DNA from: Pseudomonas paraversuta
Lineage (GTDB): Bacteria > Pseudomonadota > Gammaproteobacteria > Pseudomonadales > Pseudomonadaceae
Assembly: GCF_904063065.1 (NCBI RefSeq)
Contig: NZ_CAJFCL010000006.1
Coordinates: forward strand, 305,620 to 369,619
DNA length: 64,000 bases
Direction of reading: 5' to 3'
Position numbers and translations under genes: made by a program. Position 1 is the first letter of the stretch. Every line of letters starts with the position of its first letter. Of the stretch, positions 49,976-59,009 are shown in pieces. The notes beneath the pieces are model-generated. The model saw only the letters and a program-made list of their open reading frames with translations. It was not told where the DNA came from and searched no databases.

Positions 49976-50368
49976 ATGCCCCATGCACGTATCCTCTCAC
50001 TGCTCAGCCTCAGCCTGCTGACAGCCTGTGCGCACCCGCCTGCGAACAACCTCACCGTTGAAGATCAAAGCGACTGTCCGATACAACTGCACAACGGGCA
50101 AAATTTGACCCTGTCGCTGCCAAGCAATCCCACCACGGGTTACCGCTGGGCGATTCAGGACTCTGCCGGGGGCATTCTGCGCAGCCTGAGCCCTGAGGTT
50201 TACAGCAGCACCGACAACGGCCAGTTACTGGGAAGCGGCGGGCAATCGACCTGGCGCTTTCAGGCATTTGCCACCGGCAACGGGCGCCTGCGCCTGACCT
50301 CTCAGCAGCCCTGGGAGCCAGAAGCCGAACCCGCGCAAACATTCGATTGCCAGATCACGGTGAACTGA
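49976..50368 (+). CDS. icp: Chagasin-type inhibitor of cysteine peptidases (lipoprotein)
   Basis: A 130-residue protein with a lipoprotein signal (LSLLTAC, Cys near residue 18) and the three inhibitor loops of family I42: NPTTGYRW, GSGGQSTWRFQA and QQPWEP. It should be an exported lipoprotein that inhibits papain-like cysteine peptidases. The ATG at 49976 follows GGAGCC. It sits downstream of the AsrA-like protease, as in P. aeruginosa, and two bases before the YhhN gene. Confidence 0.92.
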   Translation: MPHARILSLLSLSLLTACAHPPANNLTVEDQSDCPIQLHNGQNLTLSLPSNPTTGYRWAIQDSAGGILRSLSPEVYSSTDNGQLLGSGGQSTWRFQAFATGNGRLRLTSQQPWEPEAEPAQTFDCQITVN

Positions 50369-50369
50369 C

Positions 50370-51011
50370 ATGCCATGGCTGATTCTCGCGGTCATGGGTG
50401 CCGGCGCGTACCTGTACGGCCTGAGCATGCACGCCACGCTCCTGTGCCTGATCAGCAAAGCCGTCCCGGTGCTGGCCCTGCTCGGCTGGCTGCAGGATGC
50501 ACCGCCCAGTGCCTATCGGCGCTGGATCAGCATCGGCCTGATGTTTTCCCTGCTCGGCGACATACTGCTGGCCTGGCCGGTGGACCTGTTTGTATATGGC
50601 CTGGGCGCGTTTTTGTTTGCCCACCTGGCTTACCTCAAGGCCTACCTGGTGGACTGCCGCCGCCCGGCGCTGCCGGCACTGGCATTGGCGTTACTGGCAG
50701 GCATCAGTCTGCTGAGCGTGATGGCAGCCAAGGGATTGGGGGACTTGTTGATCCCGGTCTGCATTTACGCCCTGACCATCAGCGCCATGCTCTGGCGCGC
50801 GCTGGCCCGGCTGGGCAGTGGCGTACCCGGGCGCTCGGCGTGGCTGGCAGCGGCCGGGGCGCTGGCATTCGTCGCCTCCGACAGCATGATCGGAATCAAC
50901 CGTTTTGTGCTGTCGTTCGATGCTGCGCCCTACCTGATCATTCTCACTTACTGGCTCGGGCAATGGGGTATTGCCGCCTCGGCGTTTAGCCAGAGCAAAC
51001 GCGATCACTGA
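50370..51011 (+). CDS. YhhN-family lysoplasmalogenase
   Basis: A 213-residue membrane protein with about eight hydrophobic helices and the family segment [18 protein letters not shown]. In the YhhN/TMEM86 family the activity is hydrolysis of the vinyl-ether bond of lysoplasmalogens, or related lipid remodelling. The substrate in Pseudomonas is unclear. It starts two bases after icp and is likely co-transcribed. Confidence 0.85.
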   Translation: MPWLILAVMGAGAYLYGLSMHATLLCLISKAVPVLALLGWLQDAPPSAYRRWISIGLMFSLLGDILLAWPVDLFVYGLGAFLFAHLAYLKAYLVDCRRPALPALALALLAGISLLSVMAAKGLGDLLIPVCIYALTISAMLWRALARLGSGVPGRSAWLAAAGALAFVASDSMIGINRFVLSFDAAPYLIILTYWLGQWGIAASAFSQSKRDH

Positions 51012-51124
51012 CAGGCTGGCGCCCCGGCGCGTTGAAGATGCGCGGTTTATCAGACAGACCGCGCATCCCGGCGCCAACTTGGCTAAAATGCGCGCCCTTC
51101 AAATATTCCAGCGCCGGAACCGTC

Positions 51125-51868
51125 GTGAGCAAAGAACCTGACCGTATTTTCGCCCAGCCCCTGGCCCAGGTGCCGGACTTCGCCTTTAACGAGGACGTGG
51201 TGCGGGTGTTCCCGGACATGATCAAGCGCTCGGTGCCGGGCTACCCGACCATTGTCGAAAACCTTGGTGTGCTTGCTGCCCAGTTCGCTCAGCCCGACAG
51301 TGTCCTGTACGACCTGGGCTGCTCGTTGGGTGCCGTCACCCAGGCCCTGCGCCGACATGTACGCAGTGAAGGTTGCCAGGTGATTGCGGTGGATAACTCG
51401 CAAGCCATGGTCGAGCGCTGCCGCGAATACCTCAACGCCCAGAACTCGATGTTCCAGGAGTTGCTGCCGGTTGATGTGATTGAAGGCGACATCCTGGCGC
51501 TGGAGTTCAAGCCCGCCTCGGTGGTGGCATTGAACTTCACCCTGCAATTTATCGCCCCCGAACAGCGCCTGGCCCTGCTCGCACGGATTCGCCAGTCATT
51601 GCTGCCCGGCGGCGCACTGATCCTCTCGGAGAAGCTGCGCTTCAATGATCCCGAGGAACACGCCCTGCTCACCGATTTGCACGTTGCCTTCAAGCGTGCC
51701 AATGGCTACAGCGATCTGGAAATCGCGCAAAAGCGCAGCGCCATCGAAAACGTCATGAAGCCCGACAGCCTCGAAGAACACCGCGAACGCCTGCTGGCGG
51801 CCGGGTTCTCGAAAGTCGTGCCGTGGTTCCAGTGTCTTAACTTTGCCTCGTTGATTGCCTTGCCATGA
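51125..51868 (+). CDS. cmoA: Carboxy-S-adenosyl-L-methionine synthase CmoA
   Basis: A 247-residue SAM-fold enzyme that makes carboxy-SAM from SAM and prephenate for tRNA wobble-uridine modification. SAM motif I is [12 protein letters not shown], then [12 protein letters not shown]. The GTG at 51125 gives [13 protein letters not shown], the standard start. Frames upstream of it lack family similarity. It overlaps cmoB by four bases. Confidence 0.97.
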   Translation: MSKEPDRIFAQPLAQVPDFAFNEDVVRVFPDMIKRSVPGYPTIVENLGVLAAQFAQPDSVLYDLGCSLGAVTQALRRHVRSEGCQVIAVDNSQAMVERCREYLNAQNSMFQELLPVDVIEGDILALEFKPASVVALNFTLQFIAPEQRLALLARIRQSLLPGGALILSEKLRFNDPEEHALLTDLHVAFKRANGYSDLEIAQKRSAIENVMKPDSLEEHRERLLAAGFSKVVPWFQCLNFASLIALP

Positions 51869-52821
51869 TTGATCTTTCCCCCCTCGCCCGGCGTCTGGCC
51901 GGCACTCCACTGGCTGCATGGGCCAACACTCTGCAAGCGCAGCTCGATGTCAAAATGGAGAAAGGCCACGGCGACCTGGAGCGCTGGCAAAGCGCGCTGG
52001 ATGCCTTGCCCGACGTGAAGCCGACCGAGATCGACCTGCTCAACGGCCTGACCCTGGACACCGACTGCGACGATGCAACCCGCACGCAAATGCGTCAGGC
52101 ACTGATGGGCCTGTCGCCGTGGCGCAAAGGACCGTTCGACCTGTTCGGCGTACACGTCGACACCGAATGGCACTCGGACTGGAAGTGGTCACGGGTCGCA
52201 CCGCATATCAACCTCAAGCACAAACGCATCCTCGATGTCGGTTGCGGCAACGGTTACTACATGTGGCGCATGCTCGGCGCCGGCGCCCATAGCGTGATCG
52301 GGGTTGATCCGAACTGGTTGTTCTTCTGCCAGTTCCAGGCCGTGCAGCGCTTCCTGCAACAAGAAGCTGCCTGGCACCTGCCCTTCCCGTTCGAAGACCT
52401 GCCGCCGAACCTGGAAGGTTTCGATACCGTGTTTTCCATGGGCGTGTTTTACCACCGCCGCTCGCCGATCGAACACTTGCTGGCCCTCAAGGATTGCCTG
52501 GTCAAGGGTGGCGAACTGGTGCTGGAAACCCTGGTCATTGAAGGCGACGTCAATCAGGTGCTGGTGCCTGAAGACCGCTATGCGCAAATGCGCAACGTGT
52601 GGTTCCTGCCGTCGATCCCGGCGCTGGAGCGCTGGCTGCGCCGTGCCGGTTTCAGCGACGTACGCTGCGTGGACGTAAGCACCACCACCGTAGAAGAACA
52701 ACGGGCGACTGAGTGGATGAAGTTCCAGTCCCTGAGCGACTACCTGGACCCGAACGACCCCGGCAAAACCGTCGAAGGCCTGCCGGCGCCGATGCGCGCA
52801 GTGATCATCGCCAGGAAATAA
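51865..52821 (+). CDS. cmoB: tRNA U34 carboxymethyltransferase CmoB
   Basis: A 318-residue transferase that moves the carboxymethyl group of carboxy-SAM to 5-hydroxyuridine at position 34 of certain tRNAs, forming cmo5U. The motif [14 protein letters not shown] and [18 protein letters not shown] are characteristic. The ATG overlaps cmoA (ATGA). It is followed by a REPIN. Confidence 0.97.
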   Translation: MIDLSPLARRLAGTPLAAWANTLQAQLDVKMEKGHGDLERWQSALDALPDVKPTEIDLLNGLTLDTDCDDATRTQMRQALMGLSPWRKGPFDLFGVHVDTEWHSDWKWSRVAPHINLKHKRILDVGCGNGYYMWRMLGAGAHSVIGVDPNWLFFCQFQAVQRFLQQEAAWHLPFPFEDLPPNLEGFDTVFSMGVFYHRRSPIEHLLALKDCLVKGGELVLETLVIEGDVNQVLVPEDRYAQMRNVWFLPSIPALERWLRRAGFSDVRCVDVSTTTVEEQRATEWMKFQSLSDYLDPNDPGKTVEGLPAPMRAVIIARK

Positions 52822-52834
52822 GAAACCCGAGACG

Positions 52835-52908
52835 CTGTAGGAGCGAGCTTGCCTCGCGAGCTTTTCCGATGCACCACGAACAGCTCGCGAGCAAGCTCGC
52901 TCCTACAG
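52835..52908. repeat. REPIN between cmoB and tadA
   Basis: An arm starting CTGTAGGAGCGAGCTTGCC (52835-52862) faces AGCTCGCGAGCAAGCTCGC...CTACAG (52882-52908). One extra base lies in the first arm; the rest pair. It sits between convergent genes. Confidence 0.9.
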
Positions 52909-52921
52909 AGGCAGAGGGGCG

Positions 52922-53410
52922 TTATTTGGCCCGACGGGCCTTGAAGAATTCGCTGAGGATAGCTCCGCACTCTTCGGCCAAGACCCCGCCTTCGAACAGC
53001 ACCCGGTGATTCAGAAAGCCCTGGCTGAAGAACTGCCCCTGACTTTGCACAATTCCCGCCTTGGGCTCCAGCGCGCCGTACACCACCCGAGCCACCCGGG
53101 AGTGGACGATCAGGCCCGCGCACATGCTGCACGGCTCCAGGGTCACGTACAGGGTGCTGCCGGGCAGCCGGTAGTTGCTGGCCGCCGCTGCGGCTGCACG
53201 GATGGCAACCATCTCAGCATGGGCGCTGGGGTCGCTGCCGCTGATCGGGCAGTTAAACCCGCGGCCGATAATTTCACCGTTTTGCACCAGCACCGCGCCC
53301 ACCGGCACTTCGCCCAGGGCCGCGCCCTGAGCCGCCAGCGCCAGCGCTTCACGCATGTAGTCCTGATCGCGGCTGCGATCGATGATTTGCGGTTGACGCC
53401 CTTGTCGCAT
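52922..53410 (-). CDS. tadA: tRNA adenosine(34) deaminase TadA
   Basis: A 162-residue zinc deaminase that converts A34 to inosine in tRNA-Arg. The active site HAEMVAIR (His ligand and catalytic Glu) and the PCSMCAG zinc motif are present. The start at 53410 shares its first base with the last base of the upstream multicopper oxidase (TGATG), so the two are co-translated. Confidence 0.95.
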   Translation of the reverse strand: MRQGRQPQIIDRSRDQDYMREALALAAQGAALGEVPVGAVLVQNGEIIGRGFNCPISGSDPSAHAEMVAIRAAAAAASNYRLPGSTLYVTLEPCSMCAGLIVHSRVARVVYGALEPKAGIVQSQGQFFSQGFLNHRVLFEGGVLAEECGAILSEFFKARRAK

Positions 53411-54786
53411 CAGGAAACCTCAATTGCGGCCATAAGGCCGGTTTCCATGTGGTCAATCACATGGCAGTGGAACATCCACACGCCGGGATTATCCGCCACC
53501 AGTGCCACGCGGGCACGTTCGTTTTTACCCAGCAGGTAGGTATCGGTGAAGTAGGGAATGATTTTTTTGCGATTGGACGCCAGCACCTTGAAGCTCATGC
53601 CGTGCAGATGGATCGGGTGCTGGTACTGGGTCATGTTCTTCAATTCGAAGATATAGCTCTGACCCAGCTTGAGTTTGGCTATCGGCCGATCGGCGCAGGT
53701 CTTGTCCTTGATGTCCCAGGCCACGCCGTTGATCTGCCACAGGCTGGGCGGCTGGTCAGGGCCCAGGTTCTCGGAAACCGAGCCGACCCATTCAAAGTTG
53801 AAGTTGATCTTTTCAGCGTTCGCCACATCGGGCTCGGCAATCGGGTTGGCGGGCAACGCCGGTGGCCACTCCACCGCCGCAGCGTTGCTGGCAACCGAGC
53901 GCAGCGTGCCCAAACGTACGGGACCGTCTCGCAGTGATAACTCTTGCCCCGCCGCCGGAGCCTTGATCGCCAGGCAAATACGCATGCCGGGGCCCAGCCA
54001 GTATTCCTTGCCCAAAGGCCGTGGCTCGACGGGGTTGCCATCCAGGGCATAAATTCTGGCTTCGATGCCCGGGATGTTCAGACGATAGGTCAGGGTATTG
54101 TCGAGGTTGAGGATGCGCACCCGGGTGATCTGTCCGGCTGGCAAATCAATGGTCGGCACGTGGCTGCCATTAATCGTCGACAGGCGTCCCGGGGTGCCGC
54201 CACGGGCGGCTTCACGGGTAATGCTGAACGGCAGAAAACCGCCCTCTTCATCCACGTGCCAGTTCTTAATGCTCAGGGTACGCTCGTGCTGGAAACCGGT
54301 GGGCTCGCGCTCCTCGACAATCAGCGGCCCGACCAGACCACGGCCCAGTTCTTCGCTGCTGTTGACGTGGGGGTGGTACCAGAAACTGCCGGCATCCGGC
54401 ACACGGAACTTGTAGTCGAAGTATTCACCGGGCAATACCGGCAATTGCGAAACATAAGGCACACCGTCCATTTCCAGCGGCAGTCGGATACCGTGCCAGT
54501 GAATGGTAGTGGCTACCGGAAGGTGGTTGATAAAGCGCACCCGCAGCCACTCCCCCTGTCGCACCCGCAGCTCGGTGCCGGGCGCCGACGGACCGAAGGC
54601 CCAGGCTTCGGTTTGATGACCGGGCACCAGTTCCACATCCAGCGGCGCGGCAATCAGCTCATAGTCGTGGCCAGCCTCGGCATCGGCCATCTTGCCCAGC
54701 CAGTAACGCGAAGCGCCTCCTGCGCCAACACCCACCACTACCAGGCCGGCCAGACCACCGAGTATTTGTCGACGGGTAAAGGACAT
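53410..54786 (-). CDS. Tat-exported multicopper oxidase
   Basis: A 458-residue oxidase with a Tat signal (TRRQILGG near residue 4). All four copper-binding segments are seen: HWHGIRLP, FWYHPHVNS, HPIHLHGMSF and FHCHVIDHMETGLM. It resembles CueO/metallo-oxidoreductases and may oxidise Cu(I) or another metal in the periplasm. The ATG at 54786 starts the Tat signal. The same pair with tadA and a nearby guaA occurs in P. aeruginosa. Confidence 0.9.
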   Translation of the reverse strand: MSFTRRQILGGLAGLVVVGVGAGGASRYWLGKMADAEAGHDYELIAAPLDVELVPGHQTEAWAFGPSAPGTELRVRQGEWLRVRFINHLPVATTIHWHGIRLPLEMDGVPYVSQLPVLPGEYFDYKFRVPDAGSFWYHPHVNSSEELGRGLVGPLIVEEREPTGFQHERTLSIKNWHVDEEGGFLPFSITREAARGGTPGRLSTINGSHVPTIDLPAGQITRVRILNLDNTLTYRLNIPGIEARIYALDGNPVEPRPLGKEYWLGPGMRICLAIKAPAAGQELSLRDGPVRLGTLRSVASNAAAVEWPPALPANPIAEPDVANAEKINFNFEWVGSVSENLGPDQPPSLWQINGVAWDIKDKTCADRPIAKLKLGQSYIFELKNMTQYQHPIHLHGMSFKVLASNRKKIIPYFTDTYLLGKNERARVALVADNPGVWMFHCHVIDHMETGLMAAIEVS

Positions 54787-54885
54787 TGATTCAACTACCT
54801 CTCGTATCCGGCGCGGGCGTGCAGCCCGCAAAAGGCGAATACGATACACCTGCAATTGCGAAACAGTAAGGGCTGCATCCTGCTT

Positions 54886-54922
54886 CTGTCGGAGCGAGCT
54901 GTTGAAAAGCTCGCTCCGACAG
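54886..54922. repeat. Short REP hairpin upstream of the oxidase
   Basis: CTGTCGGAGCGAGC (54886-54899) and GCTCGCTCCGACAG (54909-54922) form a perfect 14-bp stem with a 9-nt loop, of the GGAGCGAGC family. Confidence 0.85.
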
Positions 54923-54942
54923 GTTGGGGGTACAGAAATAAA

Positions 54943-54979
54943 AAAAGGGCGGTCAACACCCAGTGTTGACCGCCCTTTT
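54943..54979 (-). terminator. Terminator of guaA (bidirectional)
   Basis: A perfect 17-bp stem (54943-54959 with 54963-54979, CCA loop) ends in A runs on the left and T runs on the right. On the minus strand it lies just after the guaA stop remnant at 55007 and is its natural terminator. Confidence 0.9.
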
Positions 54980-55006
54980 CAAATCAGACCGGTTACCCGG
55001 CCGGAC

Positions 55007-55024
55007 TTATTCCCACTCTATTAT
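55007..55024 (-). other. guaA 3'-end remnant, putative island attachment site
   Basis: Read on the minus strand, ATAATAGAGTGGGAATAA encodes Ile-Ile-Glu-Trp-Glu-stop, the usual GuaA C-terminus (IEWE). No more guaA sequence follows, and unrelated AT-rich sequence begins at once. This is what remains beside an island that entered at the 3' end of guaA, a recurrent target of tyrosine-recombinase islands. Confidence 0.75.
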
Positions 55025-55250
55025 CAACAAGCGCAATAAAACCTTTAAAAGCAGATAACTATCAAACAAAACAAAAGGCATACCATGAAAAGAACCATTC
55101 CCGAACGACGCTCTAGATGCTCAGCCCTCCCGCCTCTCATCGCATGACAAGCACCTGTAGAGGGGGTATAGCGCTCTTTGATAGGGCGCACGTGACTACG
55201 GCACGATCAGGGCCTACAAACATCCGAGTCAAACCATGAGGAAGAACGCC

Positions 55251-55433
55251 ATGTTCACGCGGAGCCTATTACTGAGTTTTTGCGCGGTGTTACTGGTTGG
55301 CTGCACGGGAAGGGGCTTTCAAACCGGCGGTCTAGGAAACACTCCCCTAGTCCTCTACGGCTCAGCCGTTTGCCAGCGAGGAAAAATCACAAGCGAAGCG
55401 ATGATCGCTAAAAGTGCACCACCGGTGCTGTAG
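55251..55433 (+). CDS. Short putative lipoprotein, possibly truncated
   Basis: A 60-residue product starting at ATG 55251 (AGGAAG precedes) or 55236. The N-terminus MFTRSLLLSFCAVLLVGC is a good lipoprotein signal. The last 26 codons run antisense through the 3' end of the FUSC gene, so the original C-terminus may be lost. I do not recognise it. About 215 bases before it (55025-55235) are AT-rich, with no convincing gene; a 20-codon ATG frame at 55084 is not supported. Confidence 0.4.
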   Translation: MFTRSLLLSFCAVLLVGCTGRGFQTGGLGNTPLVLYGSAVCQRGKITSEAMIAKSAPPVL

Positions 55434-56383
55434 AGCATTCGTAGAAATACCAAATCCAGCTCCGATCCTCCTGACTGGCCAACCTGCGCGACCAGTATGA
55501 AATGTGGAGTGAGGAACATCAAATAGCTGATGTGGCTCACAGAGCGCCCTGCCAGGGTGCCAATAGAAACAGGCAGTATCAGTGCAGCCAACAAAAACGG
55601 ATCATGGATTGCGTAACCAAGAACGGCAGCAATGGCTCCCCCTAAGAAGGTGCCGCCGACTCGCTCCAGAGACATCCTCAACGTTGAATGCATGTAGGGC
55701 TGCATGATCAGAAACACCGTAAGGGTCATCCAGTATCCGTAATGCAACGACCACAATTGAACCAACCAAACTGACAGTGCTCCCGACAGCGCAACGCGAA
55801 GCCCATGCAGAAAGAAGTTAGATTTCGGTGTGAAATTTGTTCTGAGTGCCGACCATAAAACTGGCCGCTTTGCAGCATCAGGCTGGTCGTACTGACACCA
55901 TTGGAACAGCAATGCGGAGCCTGTAGCCCATAGGCTGCCATATAGAAAGTAACGTGCATAAGCAAATCCCTGGGCAAAGTCCTTTGCCGGGAATGCAGTG
56001 GATACCGCAAATGCCGTCGCTGTCAGCAAAGCGGGAATGCTAATGCGCGCGCCGCAAACCTGGGCGTAAGCGCCAGCAAACGCAAAGAGGGCCGACAGTG
56101 CTATAGCCAGTTGCGGCCATACCATCGTCCAAGCACCTAGCCCTGACGCCACGGCGCCGGTGATGCCGAAAACCAGGCCGAAGATACAACCCTTTGGGGA
56201 CTTATCGCTCGGAATCGACAGATAGCTCCAGAATGCGGCAATCGCTGACCAACAGAACAAGGGGTTGTGTAAGCGAGCCGCGAGGAGCGCCGGCACAGTA
56301 CAGACAACACCACCACACACTACGTAGCCAATCGGTACATTGCGTACCGCTTCCAACATCTTAACGGTCAGTGATTGCGACAT
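55355..56383 (-). CDS. FUSC-family inner-membrane protein
   Basis: A 342-residue membrane protein of the fusaric-acid-resistance/aromatic-efflux type. Two blocks of about five helices are separated by a short cytoplasmic link near residue 165. RVGGTFLGGAIAAVLG is the family's conserved segment. The ATG at 56383 follows an AAGG-like leader (GAAGGTTCG). It lies 13 bases downstream of lldD on the same strand, so the two form an operon. It may export an organic acid. Substrate unknown. Confidence 0.8.
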   Translation of the reverse strand: MSQSLTVKMLEAVRNVPIGYVVCGGVVCTVPALLAARLHNPLFCWSAIAAFWSYLSIPSDKSPKGCIFGLVFGITGAVASGLGAWTMVWPQLAIALSALFAFAGAYAQVCGARISIPALLTATAFAVSTAFPAKDFAQGFAYARYFLYGSLWATGSALLFQWCQYDQPDAAKRPVLWSALRTNFTPKSNFFLHGLRVALSGALSVWLVQLWSLHYGYWMTLTVFLIMQPYMHSTLRMSLERVGGTFLGGAIAAVLGYAIHDPFLLAALILPVSIGTLAGRSVSHISYLMFLTPHFILVAQVGQSGGSELDLVFLRMLYSTGGALLAIIASLVIFPRWQTAEP

Positions 56384-56396
56384 GATCGAACCTTCA

Positions 56397-57536
56397 TTAC
56401 TCAACTGGAACCAATGCGGTTCGATCGATCTTGTCAATCGAGGTAACACCAGTGAGCGTCATTGCCACGCGCATTTCTTGCGAGAAGATATCCAGCATAT
56501 TCTCTACCCCGTGCTGTCCGTCGGCGGCCAGAGCGTAAACCGTCGAGCGCCCCAGCAGGCATGCCTTGGCGCCTAAGGCGAGCATGCGCACAACATCCAG
56601 CCCGGAACGAATGCCAGAGTCCACCAGCACCGTCAGGTCATCACCCACTACTTCGGCGATGGGAGGCAAAGCCCTAGCGGTGGACAGCACACCGTCCAAT
56701 TGGCGACCGCCGTGGTTGGAGACCACGATGCCATCAGCGCCGAAACTTACTGCGTCCTTGGCGTCCTGTGGATCAAGGATGCCCTTGATAATCATCGGGC
56801 CCTTCCAAAACTCGCGGATCCATTCCAGGTCCTTCCAGCTGATAGAGGGGTCGAAGTTATTGCCTAACCAGCCAACATAATCTTCCAGGGTGGTGGCTTT
56901 GCCCAGGTACTTGGAGATGTTGCCCAAATCATGCGGACGACCGAGGATACCGACATTAAACGCCCAATCCGGCCTAGTGGTGGCTTGCAGGATGCGCCGT
57001 GAAGCTGCGAGTGGCCCAGACATGCCCGAGTGGGCATCACGGTAACGAGCGCCTGGCGTCGGCATGTCTACGGTGAACACCAGCGTGGTAACGCCGGCTG
57101 CTTGAGCACGCTCTAGGGCATTACGCATAAATCCGCGATCCTTGAGCACATAGAGTTGAAACCAGATCGATTGCGAACTCTGGGAACTAACCTCTTCAAT
57201 CGAGCAGACCGATACTGTGGACAGGCAAAAGGGAATGCCTTTCGTGGCCGCAGCCTTGGCCGCTTGTACTTCACCACGACGGGCATACATACCGGTCAGT
57301 CCGACGGGGCTGAGGATGATCGGCAGACTCTGTTCCTTTCCAAAGAGCGTCGTTTTGAGACTCAAACTGTCAACATTTCTCAAGATGCGTTGACGCAAGC
57401 TGATGCTGGCGAGGTCAGCGCTATTGGCACGCATTGTGTGTTCGGCATAGGCGCCGCCGTCGATGTAGTCGAACAGAAATCGCGGCAATTTGCGTCTCGC
57501 GGCTTCGCGATAGTCGGATGCCGATGAAATAATCAT
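56397..57536 (-). CDS. lldD: FMN-dependent alpha-hydroxy-acid dehydrogenase, LldD-like
   Basis: A 379-residue enzyme that closely follows L-lactate dehydrogenase Lld[21 protein letters not shown], then [20 protein letters not shown], and the catalytic [12 protein letters not shown] with the His and Arg. It oxidises L-lactate or a similar 2-hydroxy acid and passes electrons to the membrane. AGGAG precedes the ATG at 57536. It is divergent from a LysR gene and coupled to a FUSC gene. It lies inside the island, so it is accessory, not the core lld operon. Confidence 0.88.
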   Translation of the reverse strand: MIISSASDYREAARRKLPRFLFDYIDGGAYAEHTMRANSADLASISLRQRILRNVDSLSLKTTLFGKEQSLPIILSPVGLTGMYARRGEVQAAKAAATKGIPFCLSTVSVCSIEEVSSQSSQSIWFQLYVLKDRGFMRNALERAQAAGVTTLVFTVDMPTPGARYRDAHSGMSGPLAASRRILQATTRPDWAFNVGILGRPHDLGNISKYLGKATTLEDYVGWLGNNFDPSISWKDLEWIREFWKGPMIIKGILDPQDAKDAVSFGADGIVVSNHGGRQLDGVLSTARALPPIAEVVGDDLTVLVDSGIRSGLDVVRMLALGAKACLLGRSTVYALAADGQHGVENMLDIFSQEMRVAMTLTGVTSIDKIDRTALVPVE

Positions 57537-57668
57537 TATCTACAACTCCTAGGTCTCTAGAAAATTTCAGCGACGTAGGACGTTGCTGAGTGAATTTCAC
57601 GATAAGGGATTGTTGAGTATGATAAAAACAACTTTTTCTACTCGAATTGAGTCGCTATTGGAATACAC

Positions 57669-58544
57669 ATGAATCTCAGAACGCTGCGGGTGTTTGTAGA
57701 AGTGGTGCGCCAGGGAGGTTTCTCCCAAGCTGCGGAGGTTGTGTCTTTGACTCAGTCCTCAGTCAGCAAGGCAGTCAGGACGCTCGAGGATGAGCTAGGT
57801 ACGCCACTGCTGAACCGTATCGGCCATAAAAGCGAGTTGACGGCCGCAGGTGAGATTGCCTATCGGCGCGCACTGGTATTACTCGCAGATCGGAACGATC
57901 TGATCGCAGAGATCAATGAACTGCGCGACCTGAAGGGCGGTACGCTGCGGATCGGCTTGCCGCCTGTAGGCTCCGGGGTATTGTTCGCTGAGATGTTTGC
58001 TACTTATCGCAGCCGCTATCCGATGGTGAATATAGAACTGATAGAGCACGGTAGTAAGAAACTGTGTGAGTGCCTGGAGGCCGGAGAGGTGGACTTGGCA
58101 GCACTACTGATTCCGATCGATGAAACTTTCGCTTATCAGGAAGTGCGCAACGAGCCTTTAGTGGTTGTGCTGCCTAGCGCCCATTCGCTTTCGCGACGCA
58201 AGCGAATGAACTTCAGTGATCTGGCGGATTCGCCATTCATCCTCTTTGATGAGGGGTTTGCGCTTAACGCATTAATTATGGCCGCTTGTGATCGAAGAGG
58301 GATTGTGCCCCGGGTGACGGCCCGCAGCGGGCAGATTGATTTCATCGCCGACCTGGTAGCTGCAGGTTTAGGGGTGGCATTTTTACCGCGAATGCTTGCG
58401 CAAAAACATAAACATGCGGGCATCGCTCTAGTACCTCTTGAAGAGCCACACACGGATTGGAATATTGCACTCGCTTGGCGTGCCGGTGCGCATTTGCCTC
58501 CGGCTGCAATGGCTTGGTTAGATCTGGCCAAAGAGCTGAGATAG
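57669..58544 (+). CDS. LysR-family regulator of the lldD-FUSC operon
   Basis: A 291-residue LysR-type regulator with an N-terminal helix-turn-helix (FSQAAEVVSLTQSSVSKAVR) and a substrate-binding-like C-domain. It is divergent from lldD with a 132-bp interval, the usual position for an activator of the neighbouring operon. Effector unknown; a hydroxy acid is plausible. Confidence 0.88.
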   Translation: MNLRTLRVFVEVVRQGGFSQAAEVVSLTQSSVSKAVRTLEDELGTPLLNRIGHKSELTAAGEIAYRRALVLLADRNDLIAEINELRDLKGGTLRIGLPPVGSGVLFAEMFATYRSRYPMVNIELIEHGSKKLCECLEAGEVDLAALLIPIDETFAYQEVRNEPLVVVLPSAHSLSRRKRMNFSDLADSPFILFDEGFALNALIMAACDRRGIVPRVTARSGQIDFIADLVAAGLGVAFLPRMLAQKHKHAGIALVPLEEPHTDWNIALAWRAGAHLPPAAMAWLDLAKELR

Positions 58545-59009
58545 TGCAATGGCTTTTGCTCGGATATCCAAGCGCTGGTAGTCAATAAAAACACCGGCCT
58601 ACCTGGTGAAGGGGTCGGGTGGTTTTTAGTTAAGGAAGAAGAGTTCGCTACTCTGCCCCGCCATCAGAAGCAGGTAATTGTCAAAGCCGAACTCAATCAC
58701 GTTTTTACGTTTCCACAATGGGACAAGGTCCTAAAAACTTTAGACCTTGAACTGACCGAAACCGATTTCTCGCACGCTCTTGAGTTGGCTTGTCAAATCG
58801 CCGGAGGAGGTGAAAGCGAGCACCATAAGAAATTAAAGGATTTCGTAGCACACAACCCCCTCTCAATCTCTTCGGTCCCCGATATCACTAGAGGCCTGTT
58901 CCAGTGCGTAAAATACCGGACTGTGATGGAGGCAGTACTACTTGCGCATTCGCAGATACAGCATTTAATGCTGTCTGCTGGTGCTCACGCAGTTGCTTCT
59001 TGGATTTGA
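58545..59009 (+). pseudogene. Headless ORF, remnant of a restriction-type protein
   Basis: Directly after the LysR stop and in the same frame, an open stretch of 154 codons has no in-frame ATG in its first two-thirds. It reads LPGEGVGWFLVKEEEF, then GGGESEHHKKLKDFVAHNP and DITRGLFQCVKYRTVMEA. The last two segments recall PD-(D/E)xK-type proteins, in which a catalytic core lies between them; that core appears to be missing. The final codons are antisense to the helicase fragment. It is most likely a decayed gene with both the start and core lost. Confidence 0.5.

Noticed and set aside
55084..55146. 20-codon ATG frame just inside the island
   Set aside because: Too short, and no context or family support.
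58785..59009. TTG-started 74-codon gene
   Set aside because: The frame is open far upstream to the LysR stop, so the TTG is arbitrary; treated as part of a headless remnant.
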